DNA of 64,000 nt from Raphanus sativus (GCF_000801105.2 NC_079512.1:31389848-31453847), one strand, 5' to 3'. Counted from the first letter of the stretch, positions 1-11,910 are shown. A program made the numbers and translations. The notes: a model not told the origin generated them from the sequence alone.

Positions 1-373
1 AGCACTCTCAAGACTGTCAATGCACTGGCCAATGCAAGTTATGGAAGCTATGAGCTCATCTTTGGAGGTGGTCTACAGTAAGAATATGAAACAAAAACAA
101 CTTTCTCTGAGACACTTCTAAATCAAAAAGGCCATATAAGCGATCCACGTAAAAATAATATAAGCGATTAAAAAAAGAAATATCACAGACAATAACATTG
201 CTAAGAGCTCGCACCAACGTTTCTTACAAACTTACCGTTTTCTTGTTAAATTCTATCATTTCTTCGACTTTTGTCCTTATCCGTGATCTTAACTGCACGT
301 TGGCCTCTCGCAATCCTAAGAACTCGTCGTAGAATTGATTGGAACCAGATGAAGAATTGATCGACTCCGACAT
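1..373 (-). CDS. 5' part of an unidentified gene (two exons visible, runs off left edge)
   Basis: Exons on the minus strand are 373-236 and 72-1 (continuing outside the window). The start is the ATG at 373-371. Exon 1 encodes 46 codons beginning MSESINSSSGSNQFYDEF and ends in phase 0 at a GTAAG donor. The second exon follows a TAG acceptor and stays open for 24 codons to the window edge. The visible protein starts with a Ser/Asn-rich stretch, followed by a charged region (LREANVQLRSRIRTKVEEM) that could be a short coiled coil. I do not recognise the family and assign no function. The splice sites and continuous frame make a real gene likely; identity needs the missing 3' part. Confidence 0.6.
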
Positions 374-2752
374 TCTTTTAATTTCTTTTTTACTTGGTGT
401 AAACCCAAAAAACTTTCTGGTAAGCTCTCTCTATTTATACGTGTATTTGGACTACTATTGGATTACCTTTTTAATTGTTTTTAAATCCATTACCTAAAAT
501 ATGGTATTTATAATAATATTAAATATATGTGAATTACTGTCAATAGATTTTTAATAACATATTTATTTCTATATTACTAAAACAGAATCAGTAAAAAATC
601 TGATTACAAAACTTCATAGTTGGAATGGATCATTACATTTATATAACTTTCTATTATTCACATACAACAAAATTAGTTACTAATAAATATATACCATAGT
701 TTAACACATTAATTAAATATTTTGAAAATAAATATCTAAAAATATTTTAAATATTTTTCTAAAATTTTATTTTAATAATATATTTTAGTATCTTTTTATT
801 TAAATGTAAACATTTCTTTCTTTTTAATAAGTACTTTAAATAATAAAAATTTGTACTTAATATTAACTAGTACTAGAAATGAATATTAATTAATTTTGAT
901 TTATAGAATAAGAAAACATTTCTATAGTATTTATATATACATAATATCGTATTCACAATAAAATTAGTATACCAGTTAATAAATATACAATAACTTAATG
1001 TATTTACCATAAATGTATAAATTAAAAAGTTAAAATTATTACATATACAAAATAACATATGTTCATTAAGTTTACAATATACTTCAACTTATTAAAATAA
1101 GTACTTAAATTTTATACATAATCTTCATATTCATAATTAAGTTATTACAACCATTAATATATAAAATGACTTAGTAAATTTATTAACTATTTATAAATTA
1201 TAAATTACAGTTGTTACAAATACAGAATAACATATGTTCATAAATTTTACAATATACTTTAACTTAATAAAAGAAAATTTCTAAATTAATAAATATAGTA
1301 TTTTAGTATACATATCTAAATTAGAATATTAGAAGATAATTTAGCATATTTGACAAAGAATTGTTGACATTAATATTATTTGATTTTATGGTACATCAAA
1401 TTATAAGTTATGTTTTACAATTATACCGAAACGGGAAATATGGTTTAGTTTTGGTTAATTGTTTAAACCAAACCACAAAATTGGATGATTGATTGATAAG
1501 GAAATTTCTAACTAAGAGAAAACATCAAAGATAGAAATCTCTCTTCAATAATATATCATTTCGAGGAGAAAACTGAGAATATAAATAGTAAAAGCAAGCA
1601 CAAATTGGATATCCAGGTTTTTAGAAATATTTGTAATCCGGTTATTTGGTGTCATAGATATCCGAAAAATTTGGAATTTATATAGAATATCTGATCAATT
1701 CGAAAAAATAAAAAAGTTTCCAAAATAATATAAAATAGTAAAAAATAATTTATTTCTTATGTAAATTATATATTAGTATTTGTTTTGTTTTACAGAATTA
1801 CGGATATCCAATTTTTTTTTGTTTTGAATCGAAATAGATACCGAATTGAATCAAAATTTACTGATATTTTATTTACCCCTAGTGTTATACATCCACAAAT
1901 ATAATATTACAATAAAAATTCTATAAATTAATACTCGATAAATTAATAATCTCTATAAATTAATAAATTTTGTCGGTTTTAACTTGGACTGATTCTAATT
2001 TTGATACAAATTGAAAAAATAATAAGATAATAATTTCTAGAAAATTTATTATAAATATATGGTCCCATTAAAATTATAAATTAATGATATATATATATAT
2101 ACATATTTTATAGAAATGAGAACATATTATTATATTTAGTTGTTTTATATTCACAATAAAATTATTTTTATATTTTATTAACACTTAATTTGTTTTTGAT
2201 GAGATTTAGTATTATTATATCTAAAACCATGTTAAGTTCTATGCAATATATATTATATACATCAAATAATATAATAAAATTATATAAATGTACAATTTCA
2301 TAAAATAACAAATATATTTTTTATCCTAAAATAAAAATATTTTGAAAAATAATATAAATTAAAAAAAATTTATAAATTAATATCTCTGTAAATTAATAAA
2401 ATTTTGAAGTTATGTCCGAGGTACTAGATACCACAAGTAAAGTGCAAAACCTCACAGTCGTTTCTGGTATATTGCAAAACTGAAGGGGCTTTCTTGTTAT
2501 TTTTATCTGAATGCCAAGCCCTAACAAGGTTTAAGCAAAGTAACCCAGATTTGACGATGAACCCTTAAGAATCTCGTTGAAAATGGTGAATTGAAAAGCT
2601 CGCAATAAAATAAGCCTTCCTTCCGGGTAACGTCTCTTGTTCTGAGAAAGTAAGCGTCTTTTTTCTTCGGATGGATGCTGCGTCGATGCTTGTCCACAGC
2701 TCTGTATTTGATGGCGATTCATCTGCCGTGTAGCTAGCTGTTCAAGGTGGCA
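374..2752. other. AT-rich intergenic stretch without a recognisable gene
   Basis: Very AT-rich DNA with frequent stops in all frames. At about 1910-1980 and 2340-2405 there are short runs of the CTCTATAAATTAATAA type, which is typical of Emigrant-like MITE ends, but I cannot pair two clean termini here. The last roughly 200 bases before 2753 are less AT-rich and probably hold the promoter and leader of the mTERF gene. Confidence 0.5.
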
Positions 2753-4537
2753 ATGTTAATGCTCAGAACTCAGAAAAAGGTTTATAAATCGTTGAAAATG
2801 ATTACCCATTTCACCAATTGCATAGCTTTCCTCCCCTCCTCTGTTCCTCGTCAGAGCCAAGCTCCTCAAAGGTTCGACCTTTCTCGTGTTTCGTTCACAG
2901 TTCGGTGTTTTCAGATTCAAAGCTGTGTCCTTAGTGATAAGTCTGAGTTACAACAGTCCTCTCAGTTACCTACTCGGTTTTTCGTTAATCCGGTTTCAAG
3001 GGGAACTAGGAACCAGGCTCAAGGAGCTCTTTTTGATTACTTGCATAGCACTAGAAGCTTTACTTTCACTGATGCAGAGCATATTAGCAAGAACTCGCCT
3101 CATTTCCTGTCGAGTTTGCTGTCCAAGATCGATGATAACGAGAGAGATGTCTCCAAGGCGTTGACTAGATACTTTAGGTACAACCCCATAAACGAGTTTG
3201 AACCGTTTTTCGAGAGTTTGGGTCTGTGCCCATCTGAGTTTGAGCAGTTTCTTCCTAAAAAGCTAATGTTTTTGAGTGATGATGGTGTCATGTTTGAGAA
3301 TTTCAATGCTCTTTGCAACTACGGGGTCCCTCGTGGGAAGATTGGTCGTGTGTATAAAGAAGCAAGAGAGGTTTTCAGATACGAGTCTGGGGTGTTGGTG
3401 TCTAAACTCAGGGCTTATGAAGATTTGGGTCTGAGAAAGGGCACAGTTATCAAGTTGGTTAGTAGCTGTCCGTTGCTGCTTGTCGGTGGGGTTGATGGCG
3501 AGTTTGCTTCAGTGGTTGATAAGTTGAAGAGGTTACCAGTGGGATGTGATTGGCTCGGGAGAGACTTGTCTGACAGTAAAACGTATAGCTGGGGTAGGAT
3601 TCTGGAGACGATGGAGTTTCTTGAGAAAATGGGATGTAAAGAGGAGAAGCTGAGTAGTCTTCTGAAAACTTATCCTGCTTTGGTGATCGAAGGCTCTGGT
3701 AAGAAGTTCTGTGTTCTGTTTGGTAGGTTGTTTAAAGTGGGGCTTCAAGTGAATGAGATATACATGCTGTTTATAGACAACCCTGAGATGTTATCAGACA
3801 AATGCGTTAAAAACATTCGGAAGACGCTGGATTTCTTGATAGCTATTAGAATGGAAACGCATTTTATCAGAAAGATTCTGCTGAGTCACATGGAGCTTAT
3901 CGGTTCATGCTCTCTGCAAGCACCTAGAACTGTTTGTATTAGCTTGAACGTTAGCCAAGAGGAGCTATGTCAGATGTTGAAGAAAGATCCTTTGAGACTG
4001 TTCAGCTTTGTATCTACAACAAAGAAGAGAAAAAGCAAACTTCTTTCGGAGGATGCGAGGAAATACGCGGAGAAGACTGCGTTTTTGGTGAGGCTAGGGT
4101 ATTTAGAGAACTCGGACGAGATGGTGAAGGCTCTGAAACAGTTTCGAGGGAGGGGAGATCAGCTGCAGGAGAGGTTTGATTGCCTCGTGAAAGCCGGTTT
4201 AAACCACAATACGGTTGCAGAGATCATCAGGCACGCTCCAATCGTGCTTAACCTCTCTAAAGACGTCATAGAGAAGAAGATACATTCCTTAACCGAACTT
4301 CTTGGCTATCCAATTGAATCTCTGGTGAGTTTCCCTGCGTATCTGTGTTATGATTTGCAGAGAATACACCACAGATTCTCAATGTATTTGTGGTTGAGGG
4401 AAAGAGATGCAGCAAGGCCAATGCTATCACCGAGCACTATACTCACTTGCGGTGATGCCAGGTTTGTCAAGTATTTTGTCAATGTCCACCCTGAAGGTCC
4501 AGCCGTTTGGGAAAGTATAAACCAATCGTCTACATGA
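2753..4537 (+). CDS. mTERF family protein (mitochondrial transcription termination factor-like)
   Basis: Intronless gene of 594 codons plus stop. I start at the ATG at 2753 (MLMLRTQKKVYKS); a frame extended two codons upstream would begin with GTG and is not needed. The basic, Ser-rich first ~60 residues look like an organelle transit peptide. The body shows repeated mTERF-type helical motifs, for example CPLLLVGGVDGEF, YPALVIEGSGKKF, NPEMLSDKCV and APIVLNLSKDVIEKK, each with the Pro-x-Leu signature of mTERF repeats. Plant mTERFs bind nucleic acid in mitochondria or plastids and affect transcription or splicing; the target of this one is unknown. By position it corresponds to the Arabidopsis mTERF next to NPR4 (At4g19650, from memory). 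It is convergent with MYB4R1. Confidence 0.85.
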   Translation: MLMLRTQKKVYKSLKMITHFTNCIAFLPSSVPRQSQAPQRFDLSRVSFTVRCFQIQSCVLSDKSELQQSSQLPTRFFVNPVSRGTRNQAQGALFDYLHSTRSFTFTDAEHISKNSPHFLSSLLSKIDDNERDVSKALTRYFRYNPINEFEPFFESLGLCPSEFEQFLPKKLMFLSDDGVMFENFNALCNYGVPRGKIGRVYKEAREVFRYESGVLVSKLRAYEDLGLRKGTVIKLVSSCPLLLVGGVDGEFASVVDKLKRLPVGCDWLGRDLSDSKTYSWGRILETMEFLEKMGCKEEKLSSLLKTYPALVIEGSGKKFCVLFGRLFKVGLQVNEIYMLFIDNPEMLSDKCVKNIRKTLDFLIAIRMETHFIRKILLSHMELIGSCSLQAPRTVCISLNVSQEELCQMLKKDPLRLFSFVSTTKKRKSKLLSEDARKYAEKTAFLVRLGYLENSDEMVKALKQFRGRGDQLQERFDCLVKAGLNHNTVAEIIRHAPIVLNLSKDVIEKKIHSLTELLGYPIESLVSFPAYLCYDLQRIHHRFSMYLWLRERDAARPMLSPSTILTCGDARFVKYFVNVHPEGPAVWESINQSST

Positions 4538-5063
4538 AGTGGAAGGTTACTTGACTTGATTACAACTGAGATTGTGAGGATATATGCTAATGAAACACTA
4601 AAAATGTGAGGTTTGTGATATGAATGCCAACTAATGAAACAAAAAGGGTGGGGTTCCAGAAAGCTGAAAGAGCAAGAGGTTCATTTGCATCTACCAGTGA
4701 AAGAAGGTATCTTCCAAGTCGCAAAACGTTGGTTCAGAGTTCAGAGATAACACTTATTTGTGCCTGATTTCACTGGAAGAGTTTGTTGGGGATCTTTCTT
4801 CTAAACCGAAGGACACAGTACTAATGGTTGGTCCAGAGTGTGTTACAAGAATGTGTTATACTAGTTACCTAGACCCTTGGAGGCACTAGTCATGAAATAA
4901 CAGACGTTTGGTGTTCTGTATTGTCTTATAATCGAATGTTCTGTAGCAATTATAAAAATGCACACGTCATTACTCTTCTGTCAATACCTTAGTTTCAATT
5001 AATAAATTGTTTGGACTAGTTAGTGTACATACAAAATTCTGAAAGAGCAACAAAGGAAAAATC
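4538..5063. other. 3' flanks of two convergent genes
   Basis: Between the stop codons of the mTERF gene (+) and MYB4R1 (-). It probably holds both 3' UTRs; an AATAAA-like signal (caattaataaattg) lies at about 4996. No open frame of interest was seen. Confidence 0.4.
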
Positions 5064-7983
5064 CTAATTTGGTGCATCTTGGTTCTCGATAGGAACTACC
5101 GCAGACACTTTCCTCCTAGGCTTAAGCTTCTCGATACCAACTTTGACTTGAGAGCAGTCGGTGGTCACAGTGCTGTTATCTTCTGATGATGTTCCTGCAA
5201 CAGCTTTGTGTTTTCGTCGTTGTTTCTTCTCCTTTCCACTGTCTTCATTCTCATTCTCTCGTCTACATACATCTCCTGAGCATCTCTCTAATCCTTTTCT
5301 CCGCCTCTTTGGTTGTCTCTTTGTTTCACCACAAACTGCTTCACTCTCGCATTGTGCATCTGCCTTCTTCTGTCTGCATCTACACACACAAACAGGGGTC
5401 AATATAGTTCCACAAAGGCATTGAGTGCCTATGCAGAGCATTAGTAGCTGAGGAATATTCGATTAAACAAACCTTGTTTTGCGTTTCTTCTTCAGGACGG
5501 GTTCTGGCTCAAAAGATCTCTCGGCTAGTGCCAAAAAATCGCTTGCGACAAGATGAGGACGCTCTGATTCCCGATCAACAAAGTTACCTATGGTAGCTTC
5601 TCTTCGTAACCTTACAGCTTCTCTTTTTAGATACTTTAAGTGAGGATTTAAGGTCTCCCATCTCCTGGAGCATTGCTTGCTAGTACGAGAATACACATGT
5701 GAAGCTACTTTCGGCCAGTTACTAACTCCGTGTTCTTCAACTGCTTCATTGTACTTTGTAATCTCTTCCTCGGACCAGCTCCCAAAGTTTAGTCTGGGAT
5801 CCAAAGAATCTTTCCATCTAGCTCGACACTGAGACTGCGTCCGTCCAGGAACAAACTGAGCAATTTTATTATAATTTTTAGCTCCAAAGAATGTCAAAGC
5901 TACTCTCAGACGTTTGTCTTCCTCTGAGCTCCACTTGGCTTCCTTTGAATTTGATTTCCCTACCCTTTTCCTGCTTGGGACAAGCGATTTTTTCCATCTG
6001 AAAGTGTAAGAGAACAACACAAGGGAATAAGATACTACTTTAAGTAAAGCGTATTAAGGTTATGTTATAAATCATAATCCCACATCGACTAAAGATGGAC
6101 TTGATGGGTAGTTTATAAACGCGGTTCTGTTTGAATTTTTTTTTTAGTATACTGTTATATCACTGACCTGTTAGAGCATTGAGTTCCAGTTCTTCCGTCC
6201 ATTTCATTTGCAACAGATTGCCAGTCTTTTTCGCCAAACAAGCTTACTGCAGCACGGAGTTGGTCATCTTCTTCTGGAGTCCATTCTCTTCTCAATATGT
6301 CTGTATTCAAGCTTCTCTGGTATCGAGCCAGACATTGAAACGGGGTCCTGTTTGTCCCTAGTGATACCGCAACGTCAAGCCAATCTGTAACACTCTTGTT
6401 TTGTGTTACTAAGCGTATGTAATCGTCCTCTGCTGCAGTCCACGGACCATGGTTAATCAATGGATCTTCCGAGCTCATCCACCTGCAACGTGGTAGAGCA
6501 CAGATTAAGAAAACACAAACTTTAGTTCATCTTTAGTAAATGAGAGTTCAGATATAGGAGGAACTTACCGGGCTTCACATTCTGCAGCAGAACGGTTCTT
6601 AATATCCAATTGATCCCAATTAACTTTGGGAAGAAACTGCCTAATCATTTCTGGTGTGATCTCAAGATTACTTACCGATTCAAGAATGGTGTCTATATCA
6701 TCTGAACATCCTTCCAAATCACTGTTAAGAAGAAAAAAAATCACTATTAATTTTTAAAGGGTACTTTAGCAAAAGGAGGAAGAGAAAAGCAGAGTACCTG
6801 GAGCGTTCAGTAGCTTCACGAATGAGTGTTTCTTGAAGCTGTTGTTTGAGACCTTTTGCAAGATCTTCGTTCTCCTTAGCAGACCAATTCGTACGACACA
6901 CCGAAACTGGATACTCCTCTAATACCATCCTATAACTTGCAACACAAGGATTCTCTAACGGACCCAACGTCTTTTCACCTTTACCCTACACACAAAACAT
7001 TTTTTCCCCCATCAGAGGCAGAGCAGAGCAATTATAAGATCAAAAGCGCGTATTTTACTTACCTGATCAGAGCTATTATCATGATGAGTGCTAGGTTTTC
7101 TTGCTGAGATAAGTTCGAAACGTGGGTCTTTACCCTGAGAAAACGCCTGTTGCTTCATCCTTCTCTTGCACGCAACCGTTAAACCATCGATAATCTTAAC
7201 GTCCTTCCGAAGCTTCTCGTTCTTCTCAATCGTAGCTTCGATTTCTCCGAGTTTCGTTCGGAGAAACTTCTGGTACGACCTGTTCTTCCTGATCGCGTCG
7301 ACAAAGGCTTGTGCTGATTCAGGGAAAGTAGTACTTGAAGCAGCTAGGGTAAGAGAAGGTGGCTGAGTACTGGAAGTGCTGCTTTCACCTTTTACATCCT
7401 CTGAAAAGCTTTCACAAGTGTTAGACCTACTCAATATTTCGCTTGAAGGAGGTTCATTACACGTGGCATGTACCTGCTGCTTGGGAGAAGACTCATTCAT
7501 GAAAGTTAATCCTTCCACACCTGCAGAAACGTCAAACAAAGATTGTTTGTCATAAAGTCTTTCACCTGAGAACAAACAAAAAAAGTCATAATTGAGCTCA
7601 CCTGAGAATCGCTTACAAATAGCGACAAGTGTTTCATCGTTATCTTCGTCGTCCATGGGAAGTGCCAATTGGTTGTTGAGACTCCGAAGCATCTCGAAGT
7701 CGTCGTCGTCATCACTCTCTGAATCCTCCGAGGTCAGTGATGATGATGATGATAATAAACCCATCGGATGATCCGTGGCCGACGAAGCTAGTTGGGTCTT
7801 AATGCTTCGAAGCATCTCGAAATCTTCTTCTTCGTTTTCAGAATCCGAATGCATCCCTCCTCCGCCAGAATTGGAATCGGTGACGATACATGCGCGTCTT
7901 AACTCTTCGAGATCTTCGCAGATATCATCATCATCATCATCATCATCTACGTCAGACTCGTACATGCTTACGCGATCCATCAT
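5064..7983 (-). CDS. MYB4R1: MYB4R1, SNAPC4/SNAP190-like four-repeat MYB protein
   Basis: Exons on the minus strand: 7983-7602, 7520-7063, 6985-6798, 6721-6569, 6482-6168, 5997-5473, 5379-5064. They sum to 2337 nt (778 aa) with every junction in frame. The N-terminus is very acidic (MMDRVSMYESD then an Asp run). A half repeat ending RSAAECEARW (around residue 390) is followed by four MYB repeats with regularly spaced Trp: GPWTAAEDDYIRLV, REWTPEEDDQLRAAV, KWSSEEDKRLRVAL and GSWSEEEITKYNEAV. The C-terminus is basic, with KKKRKTR-type clusters suggesting nuclear import. Half repeat plus four repeats is the SNAP190 plan, the DNA-binding subunit of the snRNA activating complex. The first intron (7601-7521, 81 nt) is divisible by three and has no stop, so retention or a nearer acceptor is possible. 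The intron at 6167-5998 contains a USE/TATA pair. Confidence 0.9.
6077..6145 (+). promoter_or_regulatory. snRNA-type promoter elements (USE + TATA + T-run) inside a MYB4R1 intron
   Basis: On the + strand, antisense to MYB4R1, ATCCCACATCG at 6077-6087 matches the plant snRNA upstream sequence element RTCCCACATCG at all 11 positions. A TATA box (TTTATAAA) lies at 6112-6119, 24 nt after the USE. That spacing is the short class used by plant Pol III snRNA genes such as U6; Pol II snRNA genes have about 10 nt more. A run of ten T (6136-6145), a Pol III terminator-like sequence, lies where initiation would be expected (about 25-30 nt after TATA). No snRNA coding sequence follows. The host gene encodes a subunit of the complex that binds the USE. 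Confidence 0.7.
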
Positions 7984-9428
7984 GTTAAATCAATGAAACG
8001 AACAAATCGATTGAATTCGAAATTGAACCGACGAAGATATGCAAGAGAAAGGTTTATGGCGAGAAGAAGAAGAAGAAGGATCAAGGTTTTCTTCCTTAGC
8101 TGAGAATTGAATTAGGGCTTTTATATGGCGGTAACTGAAAACAAATAGTCGGGTCAGGTCGGATTTTCCGTGATGCTTATTTATCTAATGGGCTTTTGGC
8201 CCATATATTCTCACTCTCCAAATATTCAAAAGCCTCCAAATAAAGAAAGACAAAAGATATGTATTTGAAATAAGAAGGTATTCAAAAAATATTATGAAAA
8301 CCTATATTATTAGCGAATAGCGAGTAAGGCATTTTCGACAAGTATATATGTCTATTTCTTTGTGATTTTTCAGCATATGAATGAAACATATAATTTCTGT
8401 GTAATAATTTATGGGACCATTTGTAAGTTTTATATAATTTAAGAAAAAAGTAGTCTCCAAAGAGGAAGAAAAAAACATAAGGTGCCTCTTTGGATTGACA
8501 CAAGATGACATGAAATATTTACCTTTACTTGAGCCCACCTTTTAAAAAAAAACAGAAGGTGCCTCATCATAAATTGCTTTACATCGAAGTTCAAATGCTC
8601 GCATTTAAATTAGTTAATCTAATCTCATTTTTCTATGCGGTATTAGAAGAAGCAGATGATGTTGTTGTGATACAATTTCATATGCCTCCTTTTGTGATTT
8701 GTATTGCCATTCGATCTCTTATGTTATCGTTGTTTGTTTGGCTATCAATAACCTCTTTGTATCCTCCTCCATTGGAGTATAAAAATATTTTAGATTAATG
8801 CAAGTTTGGTATCAAAAAGAAAATCTCATTTTTCTTTGTGCACAAAATAATAATCTCTCATTTTTCTTCGTCTGTTGAAACAAAGTAGACATAAACCAAT
8901 AGACTACAATCAAATTGGAGAGTGATAATAATACTCTTAGGTGATATGTTCAATGCAGAGAAAAGTTTTCGAATCATAGTTTTATCTATTAGATTAATCT
9001 ATTATATTTTTGATGAAATTTTAACATTATAAAAAGATCAACATTTTATAAGATAGCATCATTTGCTATTTGGGCGCCATAACATTAGGACATGCATTAT
9101 ATGAGATATTTTCAAACAATTCATATACTCGATTTTCCAAATTGATGTCTTTTAGATTAATAATGAACTAGTTAATGGATCTAGATGGTGTCTCTAGAAT
9201 AATATGAAATATTTTATACTTGGTTGAAAAAATGTTATAGGAGTTTACTGGCATTTCATGAAAGAACTGGATGACCATTGATGTGCTATTTCCACATATA
9301 AAGCCAAAATATTTTCAAAGATGAGTGAAATTCTTTAAGTTGGGTTTAGACTATGTTTACAAGCTTAGAGATCGATTAAAAATTTTTTGTATTTTTATGT
9401 GCCAATTCATTTTATGTTAACTTACAGT
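7984..9428. other. MYB4R1 upstream region and degenerate DNA
   Basis: About 7984-8130 is the probable MYB4R1 leader and promoter, with a CTTCTTCTT-type leader in minus-strand sense. From about 8200 on the DNA is AT-rich without a convincing gene. The segment about 9245-9395 is a diverged copy of 10207-10360 (both contain TGGCATTTCATGAAAGAACT-like text and ATGTTTACAAGCTTAGAGAT-like text). Confidence 0.5.
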
Positions 9429-9660
9429 ATGACACTCACTTTTATGTTGGGCTAGACTATTTTCATCCTCAAAGAACTGAAGACAAAGACTATAGCCTCC
9501 TGTAGAGAAGTTGGTTCTGCATTTTCCATCTGAAATTGAAATTGTTTTAAATAATTGGAACATTCATATGAAATAAGAGTATCATATATGAGAGTGTACA
9601 AACCTTGAAGGTGTTCTTACAGTGCTTCCGACAAACACCACACCTATGTTGACGAACTGA
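9429..9660 (-). pseudogene. Cys-rich exon pair of an unknown decayed gene
   Basis: Read on the minus strand, an exon ending at 9621 (GTAAGA donor) joins one starting at 9529 (TTTCAG acceptor). The join gives HRCGVCRKHYGKCRTNF, then STGGYSLCLQFFEDENS. Four Cys with C-x2-C and a later Cys resemble a small zinc-binding module. No start or stop region can be assigned. A second copy of the downstream exon lies at 10000-10104, but its upstream exon is gone. I do not recognise the family. Confidence 0.35.
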
Positions 9661-10194
9661 ATGATACAACTTCTTCATATGCGTAACAATGCAATTCTGT
9701 GTTTTGTACTTTTTGTAGGAGACAAAGCATTCGAAACTGCCAAACATAAAATTAGCATATTCTTATTTGCTCCAAGATTCCTGATTGTTCATGTTGTTTA
9801 TTGCACATTCTCTTGTACAGTCTCATCGAAGCAACACAGTTCTCAAATAACGTGTATTTCTTCTCATGTTGGATACCGTAACTGCGAGAAACAGCTTATA
9901 TCCCATGATCAATCAAAGTTTAAAGCATCCAATACAACCCAAAAAAATAATTTAATAAGAATTAACATGGTAAGATTTTCAAATGCGTGGCTTACAAGAT
10001 GACACTCACTTTTATGTTGTGCTAGACTATTTTCATCCTCAAAGAACTGAAGACAAAGACTACAACCTCCTGTAGAGAAGTCGGTTCTGCATTTTCCATC
10101 TGGAATTGAAATTGTTTTAAATAATCGGAACAGTCATATGAAAAATGAAATAAGAGTATCATATATGAGAGTGTACAGACCTTGAATGTGTTCC
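9429..10194. repeat. Direct duplication, copies at 9429-9615 and 10000-10194
   Basis: The two blocks share GACACTCACTTTTATGTTG, TCAAAGAACTGAAGACAAAG and AGTATCATATATGAGAGTGT with only scattered substitutions. The flanking 150-bp block (9245-9395 and 10207-10360) is also duplicated, but on opposite sides of the two copies, so the locus has been rearranged rather than simply repeated head to tail. Confidence 0.75.
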
Positions 10195-10567
10195 CAAACA
10201 CTATTGGCGAACACTATTGGCACTTCAGGAAAGAACTTGATGGCCATTGGTTTGCTATGTCCACATATTGTGCAAAATATTCTTAAAGATAACTGAAATT
10301 CTTGAGTGTTTGGATGCGTTCAAATTGGATTTTGACTATGTTTGCAAGCTTAGAGATTGGTTTGAGCAAGATCCAATGGAGTTGGCAACAGTCGGTGTCA
10401 TCAACCTTGAACTCGAGTTTGAAGACGGAGATGGATACAGAAACATGGAAACAATATTGATCTTCATGATCTTCATGATATTTAATTCAAGCTGTGTTTG
10501 AAATTCTTCAGAAGGATTGCTCATCAAAAGTCTAATGGGATATAACTCATTCACCATCAAAAGGCAG

Positions 10568-11395
10568 ATTTCTGAAAAGAATCTCGAGTTATGTATTATG
10601 ATAGTGGACATACAAAGTGAAAAATTGAGTGGAGGTAAAGTTTTCAAGTGGGTTCAGCACATAACTTAGACATTTCAAACCTTGAATTGAGTTGAAATGA
10701 TCAGCTCTAGAGAGAGTAGAAGCATAAAAGCTTTGAACAGTAATGGAATTTCACGCAGTTGTTATTTAACTCTCGCCGAAACTTTGTCATTCTATTATGA
10801 GAGCTATAGTATCTTCTATGGTCGTTCTCTATGATTTCAGGTTCTTTATTCAACTTATGTTATCTCTTCCATCTGCTGTTATTTTCATTGACAAAGAAAG
10901 AGCATGTGAAGTGATTTTGTTATTTCTGAAAAGAATCTCGAGTTATGATATTTTGGCAGCGACATACAGAGTGAAAAATTGAGTGGGAATAAAGTTTTCA
11001 AGTGGATTCAGCACACAGCTTAGACATTTCATAAAACCTTGAATTGAATTGAAATGATATTAGAACTTGCTATTATTTACGTGCTAACAGTTGCTTTTGA
11101 TAGACGAAAACTGATTCTCTTTACATGTAAAAGCGTTTTGAAAGACTTGTGGTCCTCCATCTAGAATTCAAGCAAAAATGATCGGCTCTAGAGAAGAGTA
11201 GAAGCTTAAAAGCTTTGAACAGTAACAAAATCTCACGCAGTTATTATTTAATTCTCACCGAAACTTTGTCATTCTATTATGAGAGCTATAGTATCTTCTA
11301 CGGTCTTCCTCTATGATTTCAGGTTCTATGTTCAACTTGTCTTATATCTTCTATCTACTGTTATTTTCATTGACAAAGAAAGAGCATGTGAAGGT
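10568..11395. repeat. Imperfect tandem duplication, units about 10568-10915 and 10923-11395
   Basis: Both units contain CTGAAAAGAATCTCGAGTTA, then a block ending TTGAATTGA(G/A)TTGAAATGA, then a block with AAAGCTTTGAACAGTAA, TTTGTCATTCTATTATGAGA and GACAAAGAAAGAGCATGTGA. The second unit carries about 120 bp of extra sequence (about 11057-11176). No intact coding frame is present in either copy. Confidence 0.75.
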
Positions 11396-11910
11396 ATTCT
11401 ATCAAGATATGACATGCATAGTTTGAGATGTTATTTTCTTCCATCTCTTGTTTTACACCCTTATGGTTTTATACACGCATAGTACTTCTTAATGTAGAGA
11501 TTGTCTTAAGTCTAGATTTATGCCTATAGCGGTTGGATTTTGGCAGATATTGCTCAAATCTCATAGAACATGTTTTTTTTTTTGGATTTTTTTAAACACT
11601 TTTATTTCAAAATACGATTTCATATTAGGCTATAACCAAAGTCATACAGTTTTAAGAGCAGATTCTAAAGTGCAATGATCATAATGGAACAAGAAACTAC
11701 CAAAGCATTACTTTGGTTGACTTTAGAGAGAGGTACAATGTAGCTTCTACATGAGTCTTCAACGGTTTCCATGTCCTCTGTTTCCTCATCGCGGATTGCA
11801 ACTCTCATTCCATACCCTTTTCCGAGGGTTTAACAAGTCCCTGGAAGTGTCAAAAAGTCTATTAGACCAGAAACTTTCGCCCAAATCCAATTGATATTCT
11901 TCTTCTCCTT

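Noticed and set aside
2747..2752. Upstream in-frame start for the mTERF gene
   Set aside because: The frame can be extended two codons, but it would begin at GTG. The ATG at 2753 is the plausible start in a plant gene. The same applies to TTG-led extensions of NPR4 (14448) and the RBR gene (18846).
5161..5424. Plus-strand frames opposite the last MYB4R1 exon
   Set aside because: Shadow of the conserved minus-strand exon; composition is simply the complement of a Lys/Arg/Ser-rich tail.
6671..6676. GTAAG donor inside the fourth MYB4R1 exon
   Set aside because: Reading through gives the conserved half repeat (IRQFLPKVNWDQLDIKNRSA), and the frame closes with the later donor at 6568, so the internal GTAAG is not used.
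7566..7601. 36-nt intron in MYB4R1
   Set aside because: CAG|GTGAGC...TTCTCAG could be spliced, but 36 nt is too short for a plant intron. The 81-nt intron to the TGCAG acceptor at 7521 is more likely.
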